DNA of 64,000 nt from Panicum virgatum (Eukaryota; Streptophyta; Magnoliopsida; Poales; Poaceae): the NCBI RefSeq assembly GCF_016808335.1, contig NC_053150.1, positions 48,602,119 to 48,666,118 on the forward strand, in the 5' to 3' direction. Shown here in pieces: positions 22,831-34,867 of this stretch. The notes under the pieces are model-generated. The model was given only the letters and a program-made list of their open reading frames with translations. It was not told the origin of the DNA and ran no database searches. The first letter of the stretch is position 1, and each line of letters starts with the position of its first letter. The position numbers and the translations under genes are program-made.

Positions 22831-24237
22831 ATACGAATTGCCCAACCCTCGGCGCATGGCCAGCAAGACAAGTCCTCCCATCCCGTGGCGTCCTCCACAC
22901 GGTGTGCCAGCGTCGTCTTCATTTCATTCAACCCGTGTTCACACCGTGCCATCCTGGTTCCTGGATGCGACCGGCTACCGGGAATCTTCCTCTCCTTTCT
23001 TCCCCTTCCCCTTTCTTTCTCTCCAATCATCTCCTTCTGCCTCACCTCCCGCGTTAGTAGCTCTTGAGCTCTTCCGTTCCAGCATTGCTCCCGGCATGTC
23101 GTCAGCTTTCGCTTCCCGGCGTTGAGGTACTCTCCCCGTCCATTGCCCTTTTACGCAACATTTTCCTGCTCTTTTCCCTTACTGCTTCTTACCTAGATCA
23201 ATTAGCAGCAGCTCTATTTCCAGCGGGTTCACATCGCACGGTACCTGCTGTGTGCTCTTGTTCTTCCTCTTCCGTGAACATCAGCAGGTTTGTTGCCATG
23301 TTTATTATGGTCTGTTCTTGCAATCTGCGTTTTCCATGCCCACATTGCTGATACACTGTTCTTTTCCTAGATCTGTTAGCTATTTTCAGCACGCTCCAAT
23401 CGTCCTGCAGTTGAGTGTTCTTGGCCTGCCTCTTCAGTGAGCGTCAGCAGGTCCATCCCCGTGCTCTCAAATTCGTCTTCTGTTTACAGGGACCACCCCG
23501 TAAGTATGTACAGTAGTGCTTTAGATTTGTCATGCAGTGGAACCTACATGCAGTTCACTAGATGCTCTGGATTTGGTGCATCTTTGCCACAGGGACCACG
23601 CCACGGGCTAAATCTGCTTTGTCGTGATTTGTTGTCCTTGAGTGGTCCAAATCTTTGTTGGCCTTTTCTAATGCTGGGGACGCAGCCACAGAGGCCTTTA
23701 AAATTATATTGCTATACTTGAAAGTCTTAGATAATCCTGATTCTCCAAAAAAGCACACGAGATCTTGGAGTATTTTAAGCTTCTCTGACTTTATCACCAT
23801 TTCCCTGCTCACGTGTGGCCTCACCTGAGGAATGTTGAGTACTCTATCCTGCTTGTGATGAGTGAATTGTCAACCGTGCGGTGTGATCATGCGCTTGGTC
23901 TTTGGATTGCAGGTACACGGGCGTCGAGTGTCGACGGGGAGCTGCCGTAGAGGTGCTGTGGCCGATGGACCGTGCGGTGGACGGCGGTGAAGGGCAGCCG
24001 GGATCGGAGCTCGGACCGGGCGGCAGCTGTGGCGTCCACTCCTGAATCGAGGGCGCAAGCGGCGACGGAAGGCGGGTTTCTTGGTTTGCGCCACAAAACC
24101 AAAGAGGCGGACGGCGGTTGAAGATGCCAAGTCGTGGAGGCACGGGCGTTGGTTTCGGGACTGACGGAGGCGACGGGCGTCGACGGCGTCTAGGGCCTCG
24201 CCGCGGGCGAGGAGGTGACGGGCGTCGGGCGGCGTCT
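22831..24237. other. No gene recognised; left margin of the copia element unresolved
   Basis: Pyrimidine-rich sequence at 22980-23130 resembles a 5' leader but leads into no recognisable protein. From about 23917 GC-rich sequence with repeated GGCGTCTAGGGCC blocks runs into the copia 5' LTR. A candidate start of a longer LTR is TGAGGAATG at 23826, preceded by TCACC, which also follows the 3' LTR at 33509-33513. Confidence 0.4.
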
Positions 24238-25464
24238 AGGGCCGTCAGAAGGCCGAGGCGGGAACGGCGTCTAGGGCCACGGCGTGGAGGCGGGAATCTT
24301 CCCGCGCGTGAGGTTTTGACGGTTTTCTCAAAACCGGCCACCTACCCGGGTTTCGCGGACCCTCCAAAACCGCGGACCGGATCTTCGTCGACGTGGCGGC
24401 ATCGCAGCAAAGACTTCGAGTCGAAGAAAGAAGCTCCGCCGTCGATCGAGGCTGTACAGCGGGGTGCTGCTGCCCGACCGGTCTGACCGGTCCCCTGGAC
24501 CGGTCTGACCGGTCTGACCGCAGCAGCCGGGTATAAATACCCCCACTTGCCCGTGGCTGGATGAGTCTCTTGAGTCTTTTGTTTTCTCTGGGTTTTTCCT
24601 TCTCCCAGCCTCTGCTCTAGGTTAGGGCCAAGAACTCCAATGCAAAAGAGGGTTAGGTATAGCTAATCTCTCAAATTTAGAGGGTGGATGATGGGCGGAT
24701 GGCTCTAGCTTTGTATAGGTGAATTCCTCTGAAATTTATGAATGAAATCCTGTTGAGATTCACCTTTGTGTGCTGAGTACTCGTCCTCTCCCTTCCCTTT
24801 GCATTTTGGTCTTGATTTCTCCTCTTTTGGGATGTTTCGTGTTTAGAGGAATCAAGCTCTTGAATTCGTGGTTTGATAGACTCGTTATGACGATTCTAAT
24901 CTATCTAGCCTAGTGCCAAACCTGCAGGAATCGCGAGTTCTCACGGATTGAGATTTTTGGGTTCTTGAGAAAACCCCAATTCTCTTTGTTCTTACCTCGA
25001 TTTCTCTTGATCCGTGAATCTTTTGGGTGAGATCTTTTGGGGGTATGTTCACGGGGTAGTTACGAAGCTTTCCTCCAAGTTTCGTTGGATTTGGACTTCG
25101 TTTGCTCGAGATTTGACCTTTTGAGCTTTGTTGGCGGGCTGACTACGAGAGACCGGTCTGACCGGTCTGTGCGACCGGTCTGCAGTTTGAAATTCCCAGC
25201 CCGACCGGTCAGACCGGTCCAGTACACCGGTCAGACCGGTCTGTGTGTGCTGTGCTGCAATTTGTGAAGTTTCATTCGCTTTGCTTCCGCGCTGCAACTT
25301 GGGTCTTCTGTTTCGAGATAGCTGGTCCATAGCTATTCTCGCTGACCTAGGTTCGAGGGCTTGCGGTGATTTTGGGACATAGGCCGACGTTTCAGATTTC
25401 GGAAGAAATTTTGATCGGCTCCCATTCAACCCCCCCCCCTCTGGTCGCCAGTTTCGGTCCCACA
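24238..25464 (+). repeat. 5' LTR of the copia element (minimum extent)
   Basis: It ends in GGTCCCACA directly before the PBS. A TATA box TATAAATA lies at 24532-24539. Clusters of ACCGGTCTGACCGGT-type palindromic units lie at 24475-24522 and 25150-25245. The left end is the point where similarity to the 3' LTR stops, so the true start may lie further left. Confidence 0.8.
24532..24539 (+). promoter_or_regulatory. TATA box in copia LTR
   Basis: TATAAATA follows the palindromic ACCGGT cluster and is conserved in the 3' LTR at 32579-32586. It is the likely start of element transcription about 30 bp downstream. Confidence 0.7.
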
Positions 25465-25465
25465 A

Positions 25466-25478
25466 TTGGTATCAGAGC
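25466..25478 (+). other. Primer-binding site, initiator tRNA-Met type
   Basis: TTGGTATCAGAGC starts two bases after the LTR end. TGGTATCAGAGC is the standard copia PBS, complementary to the 3' end of plant initiator tRNA-Met. Confidence 0.92.
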
Positions 25479-25528
25479 TCAGTTGAGGTTTTCAGTACCT
25501 TAACCGGTTCGAAAACCACTCGGCGACC

Positions 25529-27776
25529 ATGGCGAGTCTTGGTAAGATCCCGGTGTTTTCCGGCGAGGACTATGCCTACTGGAAGGTTCGCATGAGAGCC
25601 TTCCTGCAGAGCATGGGAGCCGATGTTTGGGAGATTACCACGAACCAGCTTTACGAGGTGCTTGCTGTTCGGACCACACCTCTCCAGGTGACCCAGCACG
25701 AGGATAACGCCAAGGCCATCAATGCCTTACTCGCTGGCGTTTCTCGTGTAGAGTTCTCACGCGTCCAGGGCTTTCAGGAAGCCCACAAAATTTGGACGTG
25801 CCTTGAGAACTACCACGAGGGTACACCTCAGGTGAAGGCCAGACTATTCGAGACTCACCGGCGTGAGTACGAGAACTTCACACAGGAGCCGGGTGAGAGC
25901 ATTGACATGATGTTCAGTCGTTTTCAGTCGATTGTGAACAAGATCAATGCGAACAGATCTGCTGGTGCCCTTGAGTACACAGAGCATGAGAAGGCCCTTA
26001 AGTTGCTTTACGCACTTGATCGCTCTGTGTGGGATCTCAAGGTGAATACCATCATTGAGTCTGCTGGTTATGAGACTCTGACGGTGAACGAGCTTTTCAG
26101 CAAGCTCAAGGCCATGGAGGTGGATAACCAGACACGAGCCAAGCTCAATGGTGCCCCTCCTTCCAAGAGCGTTGCTCTTGTGACTGGCCCAGGTGGTGGA
26201 TCGGGCTCTAACGCTAACTCTGCTCTTGGTTTTTCTCTTGCCTCTTTGCCCTCTGTTTCAGATGAGCAGCTGGAAACGCTGGGCGACGATGACTTGTGCC
26301 TCCTCATCAGCAAGTTCCAGCGCGTCTACCACAACAGGCAGAGGAAGAAGAAACCCCGGGTGCTACAACTGCGGCGATCTGAACCACTTCGTCGCCGATT
26401 GCCCCAAGAAGTCCGGCGGTGGCCAGAACAACTCCTTCGACTACTACCGCCACCGCGACGAGGGACGCTCCAACAAGGAGCGTCGGTGCCACAAGCACCG
26501 CAGTCGTGACTGGGGAGGATGCTTCGACAAGGAGTCGCTCAAGAAGCGCTTCCAGTACAAGGCCAAGAAGCGGGAGAAGGCCTTCCTGGCGCAGCTCAGC
26601 GACCTCGACAAGAGCTCCGACACCGACCGCTCTTCTTCACCAATCTCCGATGACGACGACAAGAAGAAGAAGAAGCGGGACAAGGAAGCCACCGGCTTCA
26701 TCGGCCTTTGCTTAGCGGCCGGTCGGCGCAAGAGCTTCTGCACCATGGCGGGCGAAGCCAATGGTGCTCATGCGTCTTCGGGTGGACATGCTACACCGAC
26801 GCACTCCGGCTCTTCTCCTGGATCCGAGAGCGATTCAGAGGTAAACTCCACGATTGACCTGCTTGATACAGAGGTTAGGGAGTTGTACGCCGCTCTCGAC
26901 ATCCAGAAGAGGCTGCTTAAGGAAGCAGCTAGAGAGCGTAGAAAGCTTAGGGCTGAGCTGGCTTGTGCTAGGGAGAAATCTAGTGAAGATGAGTGCGCTG
27001 GCTGCATATCTCACATGAATGATCTTGTTGCTCTCCGTGCCAAACATGATGAGAACGTCGCGAACTTAGATGTTGCTAAGACTTCGCTTTCTGACGTGTC
27101 TCACGAGCTAGCCAAGGCCAAGAATGAGCTTGAACTTGTCAAGGACGCTCCCATTGTTAGTGATGTGCTTGAATGTGATGAGTGTCCTATCTTCAAGTCT
27201 GATCTAGCTTCTTTGCAGTCCAAGTTTGCTACTGTTGTTTGTGAACTAGAGGAGCTTAGATCTAGGCCTGCTTTGCTTGGCGCTTGTAAGCTTTGTCCCA
27301 CGCTTAGGTCGGAGCTAGAGGAGAAGAACGCTTTGATCAAGTCTTTTGGAAAGACTAAGGTCGTAGAGTCTAGCCCACCTATTGACTGCTCTGTTTGCCC
27401 TGGTTTGATTGCTGATTTAGATAGTCTTGCGGTAGAGAAAGCCAACTTAGAAAATGAGAATACCTATCTTAGGGTGATTCTGAGTTGGGTTTCTAGCAGT
27501 GAGCCGCAGTTGGGCATGATGATTAAGCAGTTTAAGCGTGGTGATGGGTTTGGGGTCGGTTACACATACACGAAGTCAGACTTTGACAGGTTGTATGGTA
27601 AGATTGGCAAGGCTGCTGGAAACACTGCTAGCACGAGCACACAGCCTTCGCTTGTTGACCTCGCGGATGGTGTGCTTAAAGAACCACCGAAAGCACCTCC
27701 GCAGAAGCAGGTTTGGGTTCCAAAGCCCAATGAGCTGAGGAATTCCCTCGACACGCTCCCTGCTGCCACAGCTTAG
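25529..27776 (+). pseudogene. copia gag with zinc knuckle and coiled coil, frameshifted
   Basis: It starts MASLGKIPVFSGEDYAYWKV at the ATG at 25529, 50 bp after the PBS. The UBN2/gag domain spans about residues 10-250 (FSRFQSIVNKI, LLYALDRSVWDLKV). Near 26310-26340 the frame shifts, and the following frame carries the CCHC knuckle CYNCGDLNHFVADC at about 26358-26400. Next come Lys/Glu-rich and coiled-coil segments (26835-27480; KNELELVKDAP, CxxC-type pairs such as CDECPIF) and an in-frame TAG at 27774-27776. Gag packages element RNA. The frameshift suggests loss of function. Confidence 0.85.
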
Positions 27777-30700
27777 GTTGCCCAGAAGAAGAGGGCTGCT
27801 CCTCCCCGTCCGCAGGCTAGGCCTCCACCTCCCAAGCGTGAGATGAGGTACCACTGCGAGTTCTGTGACAGGGAAGGTCACCTGGAGGAGTTTTGCTTCA
27901 GGAGAAAGCGGGCTGTGAGGAGAGAGCAGGAGAGACGGAATGCGGACATGTACTCTGCTCGGGTGCATGGTCCTTCTCGACGTGGTGATAGGCGAGACGC
28001 TAGGGCGCGCCGTGTAGGTGGAGGTCAGGGAGACGGTGGTGGTTACCGTGCTCCAGCAGGTGGTTGCTTTACCGGCCGTGCTCCTGGTCATTTTTAGTAC
28101 GGCTATGGACCACGGGACCGAGGCTTTGGAGGAGGTTTTGAGGCTCCACGCTTTCCTCGCGGTGGTGTTCGTCAGTCACGCGGTAGACGGGACGGGGGAT
28201 ACACTTTGTCTGGTTTTGCTAACCCTTCTGTAGAGCAAATGGCTCGACACTGGTTTGCTTCTCACTTTGCTAACCCCAGTGTTGAGACATTTGCTCACCC
28301 TTTGTCTCACTACTGATGTGCAGGTCGGAGGCTTGGAGAACAGGTGGATCATGGACTCCGGTTGTTCGCGCCACATGACCGGAAATGACAAATGGTTCTC
28401 CATCCTCACCCCGATGCACTCAAAGGAATACATTGTGTTCGGGGATAATGGAAGAGGAAAGGTACGTGGACTTGGTGCTGTTCGAGTTTCTGATCGCTTT
28501 ACCCTGAGAGAAGTTGCTTTGGTTTCGAATCTTGGCTTTAATTTGCTCTCTGTTTCGCAACTTCTTGATGAGGGGTTTGAGGTTCGCTTCAAGGAGGGTT
28601 GCTCGCGTGTTTTGGATTCCAGGGGAGATTTGGTTTGCCGGATTACACCTCGCGATCGGGTTTTCTTGGTTGACTTCTCTGGAACTCCTTTTGGCCCTTC
28701 TCATTGCTTGATGGCAGGTCCTTCTTCTGATTTGTGGAAGTGGCATAGGAGACTTGGACATTTGAGCTTCGATTTGTTGTCGAGACTGAGCTCATTTGGC
28801 CTGATCCGAGGATTGCCCAAATTGAAGTTTGAAAAGGACCTCGTTTGCCATCCGTGTCGCCACGGGAAGATGATTGCCGCTTCTCATCCGCCTTTAATCA
28901 TGTGATGACCGCTCACCCTGGAGAATTGCTACACATGGACACAGTTGGTCCTTCTCGGGTGATGTCTGTTGGTGGGAAGTGGTATGTTCTTGTGATCGTG
29001 GATGACTTTTCTCGCTATTCTTGGGTCTTTTCATGAGAACCAAGGATGAGGCTTTCGAGTTTGTTCGAGACTTGATCTTGAGGTTGAAAAATGAGCTACC
29101 ACAGGCCATGAGAGCGATTCGCAGTGATAATGGCACAGAATTCAAAAACGCTCGTTTTGACACCTTTTGCAGTGATCAAGGGCTCGAACACCAGTATTCA
29201 TCTCCCTACACTCCACAGCAGAATGGAGTTGTAGAGCGGAAGAATCGGACGCTGGTTCAGATGGCGAGGACGATGCTCGATGAGCATAGGACTCCTCGCA
29301 AATATTGGGCTGAGGCGGTTAACACCGCTTGTTACGTGTCCAACTGCATTTTCTTGCGTGCTTTCATGCACAGGACTTCTTATGAGTTGCGGTTTGGACG
29401 CCAGCCCTGTGTTGATCATCTCAGAGTTTTCAGTTGTCGGTGTTTTGTGCTGAAAGATGGAAATCTTGATAAGTTTGAGTCTCGCTCGTCTGATGGTATT
29501 TTTCTCGGTTATGCTTCTCACTCTAGAGCGTACCGTGTGCTGATTATTGATACTAACATCGTCAGAGAGACTTGTGAAGTCACTTTCGACGAGACTGCAC
29601 CGTGCAATTCTTCTGTTTTTAAAGTTACAGGAGATGATGAGCTCGGCACCTCCATCTTTGAAGATGAGGAGGAAGAAGTTGCAGATGGCGACGCTGAGGC
29701 TACCACACGTGCTGTGGACCCAGCTATCTCTGCCACGAGCTCGGACGATGACGACGGCCTCGATCCGACTACGTCTACTTCACGGGGGCTGATCGAGGAG
29801 GTGACTCAGGCTTCACCAGCTGCACCTGAGGAGACACCAGCTTTGGTTGATGAGGAGGCGACTTCGACACGGGAAGCACCTCGACACATTCAGCGCCGCC
29901 ATCCACCTCAACAGATGCTAGGTGATCTCAACGAGCGAGTCACCAGGTCCAAGGTAATAAGTATCGCTGGCTTTGCGCATTCAGCGTTTGTTGCCTCTTT
30001 TGAGCCCAAAGATATTGGACACGCTCTTTCTGATTCTAATTGGGTCAATGCCATGCATGAGGAACTTGAAAATTTTGAAAGAAACCAAGTTTGGGTTTTG
30101 GTCGAGCCTCCACCTACTTGTAATCCCATCGGAACGAAGTGGGTTTTCAAAAACAAGCAGGGTGAGGATGGTTTGGTTGTTCGAAACAAGGCTCGTTTTG
30201 TTGCCCAGGGGTTTTGCCAAAAAGAGGGTATTGATTTTGAGGAAACTTTTGCCCCTGTTGCTCGATTAGAAGCCATTCGAATCTTTTTTGCATTTGCTGC
30301 TTCCAATGGTTTTAAGGTTTTCCAAATGGATGTTAAATCTGTCTTCTTTAATGGTTTTATTGAAGAAGAAGTTTATGTGAAGCAACCCCCTGGTTTCGAA
30401 AATCCCAAGTTTCCAAACCGTGTTTATAAACTTCAGAAAGCTCTTTACGGTTTGAAACAGGCACCTAGAGCTTGGTATGATAGATTGAAAACCTTTTTGC
30501 TAGCTCAGGGCTTTAAAATGGGATGTGTTGATAAAACTTTGTTCCTCATGCGATCTGGCACTGATTTTCTTTTAGTTCAGATATACGTGGATGATATTAT
30601 CTTTGGTGGCTCTTCTCACGCTCTTGTCTCCAAGTTTTCTGAGCAGATGTCCAGAGAGTTCGAGATGAGCATGATGGGTGAGCTGCAGTTCTTCCTCGGG

Positions 30701-31465
30701 CTGCAGATCAAGCAAACTCCTCAGGGCACTTTTGTCCATCAAACCAAGTACACTAGAGACTTGCTGCGGAAGTTCGACATGAGTGACTTGTCTCCTCAGC
30801 CGACTCCGATCAGCACTTTGACAGCGCTTGATGAGGACTTGGACGGCGAGGCGGTGGACCAGAAGGAGTACAGAGCATGATCGGCTCGCTCCTGTACCTG
30901 ACGGCGACGCGACCGGACATCCAGTTCGGCATCTGCCTTTGTGCGCTCTATCAGGCTTCTCCGCGCACCTCCCACAGCCAGGTGGTGAAACGCATCTTCA
31001 GGTATTTGAAATTCACCCCTAAATTTGGTCTTTGGTATTCTGCGGATTCTTCTCTGGTTTTGGTGGGCTTTTCTGATGCCGATTTCGGTGGGTGTCGGTT
31101 GGATCGCAAGTCGACATCCGGCGCTTTCTTCCACAGAAGCTGAGTGTGTTGCCGCTGCTAGCTGCTGCTCCCAGATACATTGGATGAAACAAACCTTGCA
31201 GGATTATGGCTTGAGTTTCGGTAGGGTTCCCATCTTTGTAGACAACATGTCAGCCATTAGCATTGCAAAGAACCCTGTCCTACACTCCAGAACCAAGCAC
31301 ATAGACATCCGATTCCATTTCCTGCGAGATAATCACGAAAGAGGACACATAGACTTGATCCATGTCCCATCTGAGAGGCAAACCGCAGATATCCTAACCA
31401 AACCGCTAGAGCAGGACACTTTTGCTCGCTTGCGAGGGGAGCTTGGGGTTTGCTACCCCTTTTGA
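27777..31465 (+). pseudogene. copia pol: protease, integrase, reverse transcriptase, RNase H
   Basis: A second knuckle-like CEFCDREGHLEEFC is at about 27858. Protease has WIMDSGCSRHMTG at about 28346. The integrase zinc domain is WHRRLGHLSF..CHPCRHGK (28740-28865). The catalytic Asp-Asp-Glu residues lie in [16 protein letters not shown] and [12 protein letters not shown] (28933-29245). RT runs from [19 protein letters not shown] to the YVDD box at 30584-30595, with [10 protein letters not shown] upstream. RNase H lies at 30877-31465 and ends HVPSERQTADILTKPLEQ. Interruptions include stops near 28096, 28313, 28903 and 29034, a frameshift near 30880, and a deletion near 31128 that removes about 20 residues between KSTSGA and STEAEC of RNase H. 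Confidence 0.88.
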
Positions 31466-32293
31466 TCGCTGACTTTTCTTTGGTTAGTTTTTGTAGGTCT
31501 TGTTTGCTCTTCTTTTGTTTTCTAGGTTTGGTAGTTGCATTGTGCATATGCATTGTACATATTTGCATTTTGCATTGTCTCACTTGCACTAGCATTCTTG
31601 TATACATTGCTATGATCTTGTAGTACCTGCTAGTGTGAGTTGATAAATTTGATCATGTATAGCTTGCTCCACTGTGTATATGTCATCATCTGAGTTAAGC
31701 TATTTTGATTTGAAAATCTGAAAACATGATCACCCTGTCTTGGCTACTAGCATGTTAGGGTGTGTTGATATGCTTTGCTATCTTATTCATGCTAGTGTGG
31801 CTTTTCGTTCAGCAATTCATACTTGAAATGATTTAAATCTGATAAAATTGCTTGAACTGTTCTTGAAATGGATTGAAAAGATCCAGGTGGGATTGCTTGT
31901 CGCACTGATCGAGCTTTCGGGACGGCTCACTTTGCACTTGTGAGAACCCGGACAAGGCTGTGCATGACTGAAACGAGTGTCTTAAGCTTCTGATTGTCTT
32001 TGGCATAGGCTTGGCCTCGTTGCTAAGTAAAGCATGACAAGCTTTCAACCCCTGGCATTAAGAATTGCTTGATATAAATTTGATCGAAAAATGATTGTTT
32101 GCAACATGCTTTTGGCTGTTTTGGCTCACCTGTATGAGTATGATTAGCACTGCTTTCCTTTCCCTACTTGTTAGTGCTAGATCTTGGGTGATGCTTTTAT
32201 TTCTCCTAAACTGAACTTGCCTAGCTCTAGATTGATATGATATACCCTGTTGAGCTAGATGCAGGTCTTGTTTATGGATGCACACGTGAGCCG
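31466..32293 (+). other. Non-coding stretch between pol and 3' LTR of the copia element
   Basis: AT-rich sequence with runs such as TTGCATTTTGCATTG. No env-like frame of useful length is present, although some SIRE-lineage elements carry one here. The start of the 3' LTR could not be fixed to the base. Confidence 0.55.
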
Positions 32294-33508
32294 AGGGCCG
32301 TCAGAAGGCCGAGGCGGGAACGGCGTCTAGGGCCATGGCGTGGAGGCGGGAATCTTCCCGCGCGTGAGGTTTTGACGGTTTTCTCAAAACCGGCCACCTA
32401 CCCGGGTTTCGCGGACCCTCCAAAACCGCGGACCGGATCTTCGTCGACGTGGCGGCATCGCAGCAAAGATTTCGAGTCGAAGAAAGAAGCTCCGCCGTCG
32501 ATCGAGGCTGTACAGCGGGGTGCTGCTGCCCGACTGGTCAGACCGGTCCCCTGGACCGGTCTGACCGCAGCAGCCGGGTATAAATACCCCCACCAGCCCG
32601 TGGCTGGATGAGTCTCTTGAGTCTTTTATTTTCTCTGGGTTTTTCCTTCTCCCAGCCTCTGCTCTAGGTTAGGGGCAAGAGCTCCAATGCAAAAGAGGGT
32701 TAGGTATAGCTAATCTCTCAAATTTAGAGGGTGGATGATGGGCGGATGGCTCTAGCTTTGTATAGGTGAATTCCTCCGAAATTTATGGATGAAATCCTGT
32801 TGAGATTCACCTTTGTGTGCTGAGTACTCGTCCTCTCCCTTCCCTTTGCGTTTTGGTCTTGATTTCTCCTCTTTTGGGATGTTTCGTGTTTAGAGGAATT
32901 AAGCTCTTGAATTCGTGGTTTGATGGACTCGTTATGACGATTCTAATCTATCTAGCCTAGTGCCAAACCTGCAGGAATCGCGAGTTCTCACGGATTGAGA
33001 TTTTTGGGTTCTTGAGAAAACCCCAATTCTCTTTGTTCTTACCTCGATTTATCTTGATCCGTGAATCTTTTGGGTGAGATCTTTTGGGGGTATGTTCACG
33101 GGGTAGTTACGAAGCTTTCCTCCAAGTTTCGTTGGATTTGGATTTCGTTTGCTCGAGATTTGACCTTTTGAGCTTTGTTGGCGGGCTGACTGGGAAAGAC
33201 CGGTCTGACTGGTCTGTGCAACCGGTCTACAGTTTGAAATTCCCAGCCCGACCGGTCAGACTGGTCCAGTACACCGGTCAGACTGGTCTGTGTGTGTTGT
33301 GCTGCAATTTGTGAAGTTTCACTCGCTTTGCTTCCGCGCTGCAACCTGGGTATTCTGTTTCGAGATAGCTGGTCCATAGCTATTCTCGCTGACCTAGGTT
33401 CGAGGGCTTGCGGCGATTTTAGGACATAGGCCGACGTTTCAGATTTCGGAATAAATTTTGATCGGCTCCCATTCACCCCCCCCTCTGGTCACCAGTTTCG
33501 GTCCCACA
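32294..33508 (+). repeat. 3' LTR of the copia element (minimum extent)
   Basis: It matches the 5' LTR through the TATA box and the ACCGGT palindromes and ends GGTCCCACA at 33508. Differences are mainly C/T and G/A transitions, as expected from decay of methylated cytosines. One GACCGGTCT unit is missing compared with the 5' copy. Confidence 0.85.
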
Positions 33509-33669
33509 TCACCTAATCATAAATTTTGTTGTGCTTCCAATCCACATCTAATCAGAAATTTTAAGTAAGTGTGCGTCCTCTATGATTAGCTGGCCAGGCT
33601 CCATGCCCTCTAAAGCCTGAAATCTTAAATTAATTCTTGCCTATTTTGACAAAATGTTAACTCATCCTT

Positions 33670-34695
33670 GTGTTCTATGTGGCCTTTGCAGGCTTCGCCG
33701 CGGATCAGCTGCGTTTCAGCTTCGGTTTGCTCCTTTTCAAGTTGCTTTCGGTATGAGGCAGAAGCAACCTGGATTAAAATTCCTCGAGAACTGTTATTGA
33801 TGCCTAAAGAAAACAAGATAGCATCGATTGTTGATTCTGTTTATAGAGAACTGCCTTCCAAATACAAAGATGTAAGCTGTCTAAGAGGTCATGCAATTCT
33901 AACACCAACAAATGAATTAGTCGACGAGATAAATAATCACATTGTTAGCCTTCTGCCAGAAGAAGGGAAACAATATATTGGCTGCGACAAGATTATTAAA
34001 GCCCTGGTCAGCCATGAATTGTTAGCCTTCTGCCAGAAGAAGGGAAACAATATATTGGCTGCGACAAGATTATTAAAGCCCTGGTCAGACATGAATTGTT
34101 AGCCTTCTGCCAGAAGAAGGGAAACAATATATTGGCTGCGACAAGATTATTAAAGCCCTGGTCAGCCATGAATCGTTACACCTTTTATACCCAATTGAAT
34201 TTTTGAATTCCATAAATGGGAACAACTTCCCAACACACGAGCTGGTGCTAAAGAAAGGAGTGCCAATAATGTTACTTCATAACCTCAATCAGGGCCTCTG
34301 TAATGGAACAAGGTTGATTGTTACAGCTTTAGGGAATATGATAGTACATGCAGAAATACTAACGGGGACACACGCAGGCAATTCTGTTATAATACATCGG
34401 ATAAGTCTTATTCTCGAAAACTTCAAATAAACTCCTATTTGTTATGGAAAGAAGGCAGTTCCCTATAAAAGTTTGCTATGCAATGACAATTAATAAGAGC
34501 CTGGGCAAACACTCCACGGCGTTGGTGTCTACCTAAAGAAACCGGTTTTCACACATGGACAATTTTATGTGGCTGTTTCTCGAGTTACTTCCAAAACAAG
34601 CCTCAAAATACTTATTGAAGATGAAGATGGTAATTGCACTGATACAACTAGGAATGTTGTGTACCTAGAATTTTTAAAAACTATATCTGTTTAAA
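33670..34695 (+). pseudogene. Helitron PIF1-like helicase, C-terminal remnant
   Basis: Segments matching the C-terminal half of the Helitron Rep/helicase occur in order. They are IKIPRELLL and ILTPTNELVDEINNHIVSLL (about 33770-33960), NSINGNNFPTHELVLKKGVP with IMLLHNLNQGLCNGTRLIV (34200-34330), and after a stop GVGVYLKKPVFTHGQFYVAV with SRVTSKTSLKILIEDEDG (about 34520-34640). The last is helicase motif VI. Three 77-bp tandem copies inside it shift the frame. In intact Helitrons this helicase drives rolling-circle transposition; here the Rep domain is absent. Confidence 0.83.
33944..34174 (+). repeat. Three tandem copies of a 77-bp unit within the helicase remnant
   Basis: GTTAGCCTTCTGCCAGAAGA begins units at 33944, 34021 and 34098. 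The copies are nearly identical, so the triplication is recent. 77 is not a multiple of three, so each unit changes frame. Confidence 0.95.
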
Positions 34696-34867
34696 TGTGC
34701 TAAGTTCATATCATATATGACTATGGACCTTCGCTAGAAACCACCACGTCACTTGCTAATTGTACCTGTAAATACCTGCTATTATTGGTGACATATTAAT
34801 TCTTCAAAACAATATGTGAATATTCTTGCTAGCGTTTAACATTGTTACCAATGATTCTGCAGCACAA

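Larger units (their letters stand above)
24238..33508 (+). mobile_element. Ty1/copia retrotransposon, SIRE-like, decayed
   Basis: Two LTR copies share 24238-25464 and 32294-33508 at roughly 97-98% identity by eye. A PBS for initiator tRNA-Met, gag, protease, integrase, RT and RNase H follow in the copia order, and the integrase precedes RT. A UBN2-type gag with zinc knuckle and an 830-bp non-coding stretch between RNase H and the 3' LTR fit the SIRE/Maximus lineage (inference). Stops and frameshifts throughout make it non-autonomous now. Confidence 0.9.

Noticed and set aside
25466..25478. tRNA-like sequence
   Set aside because: It is only the 13-base primer-binding site, complementary to tRNA-Met. 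No tRNA gene with cloverleaf was seen in the window.
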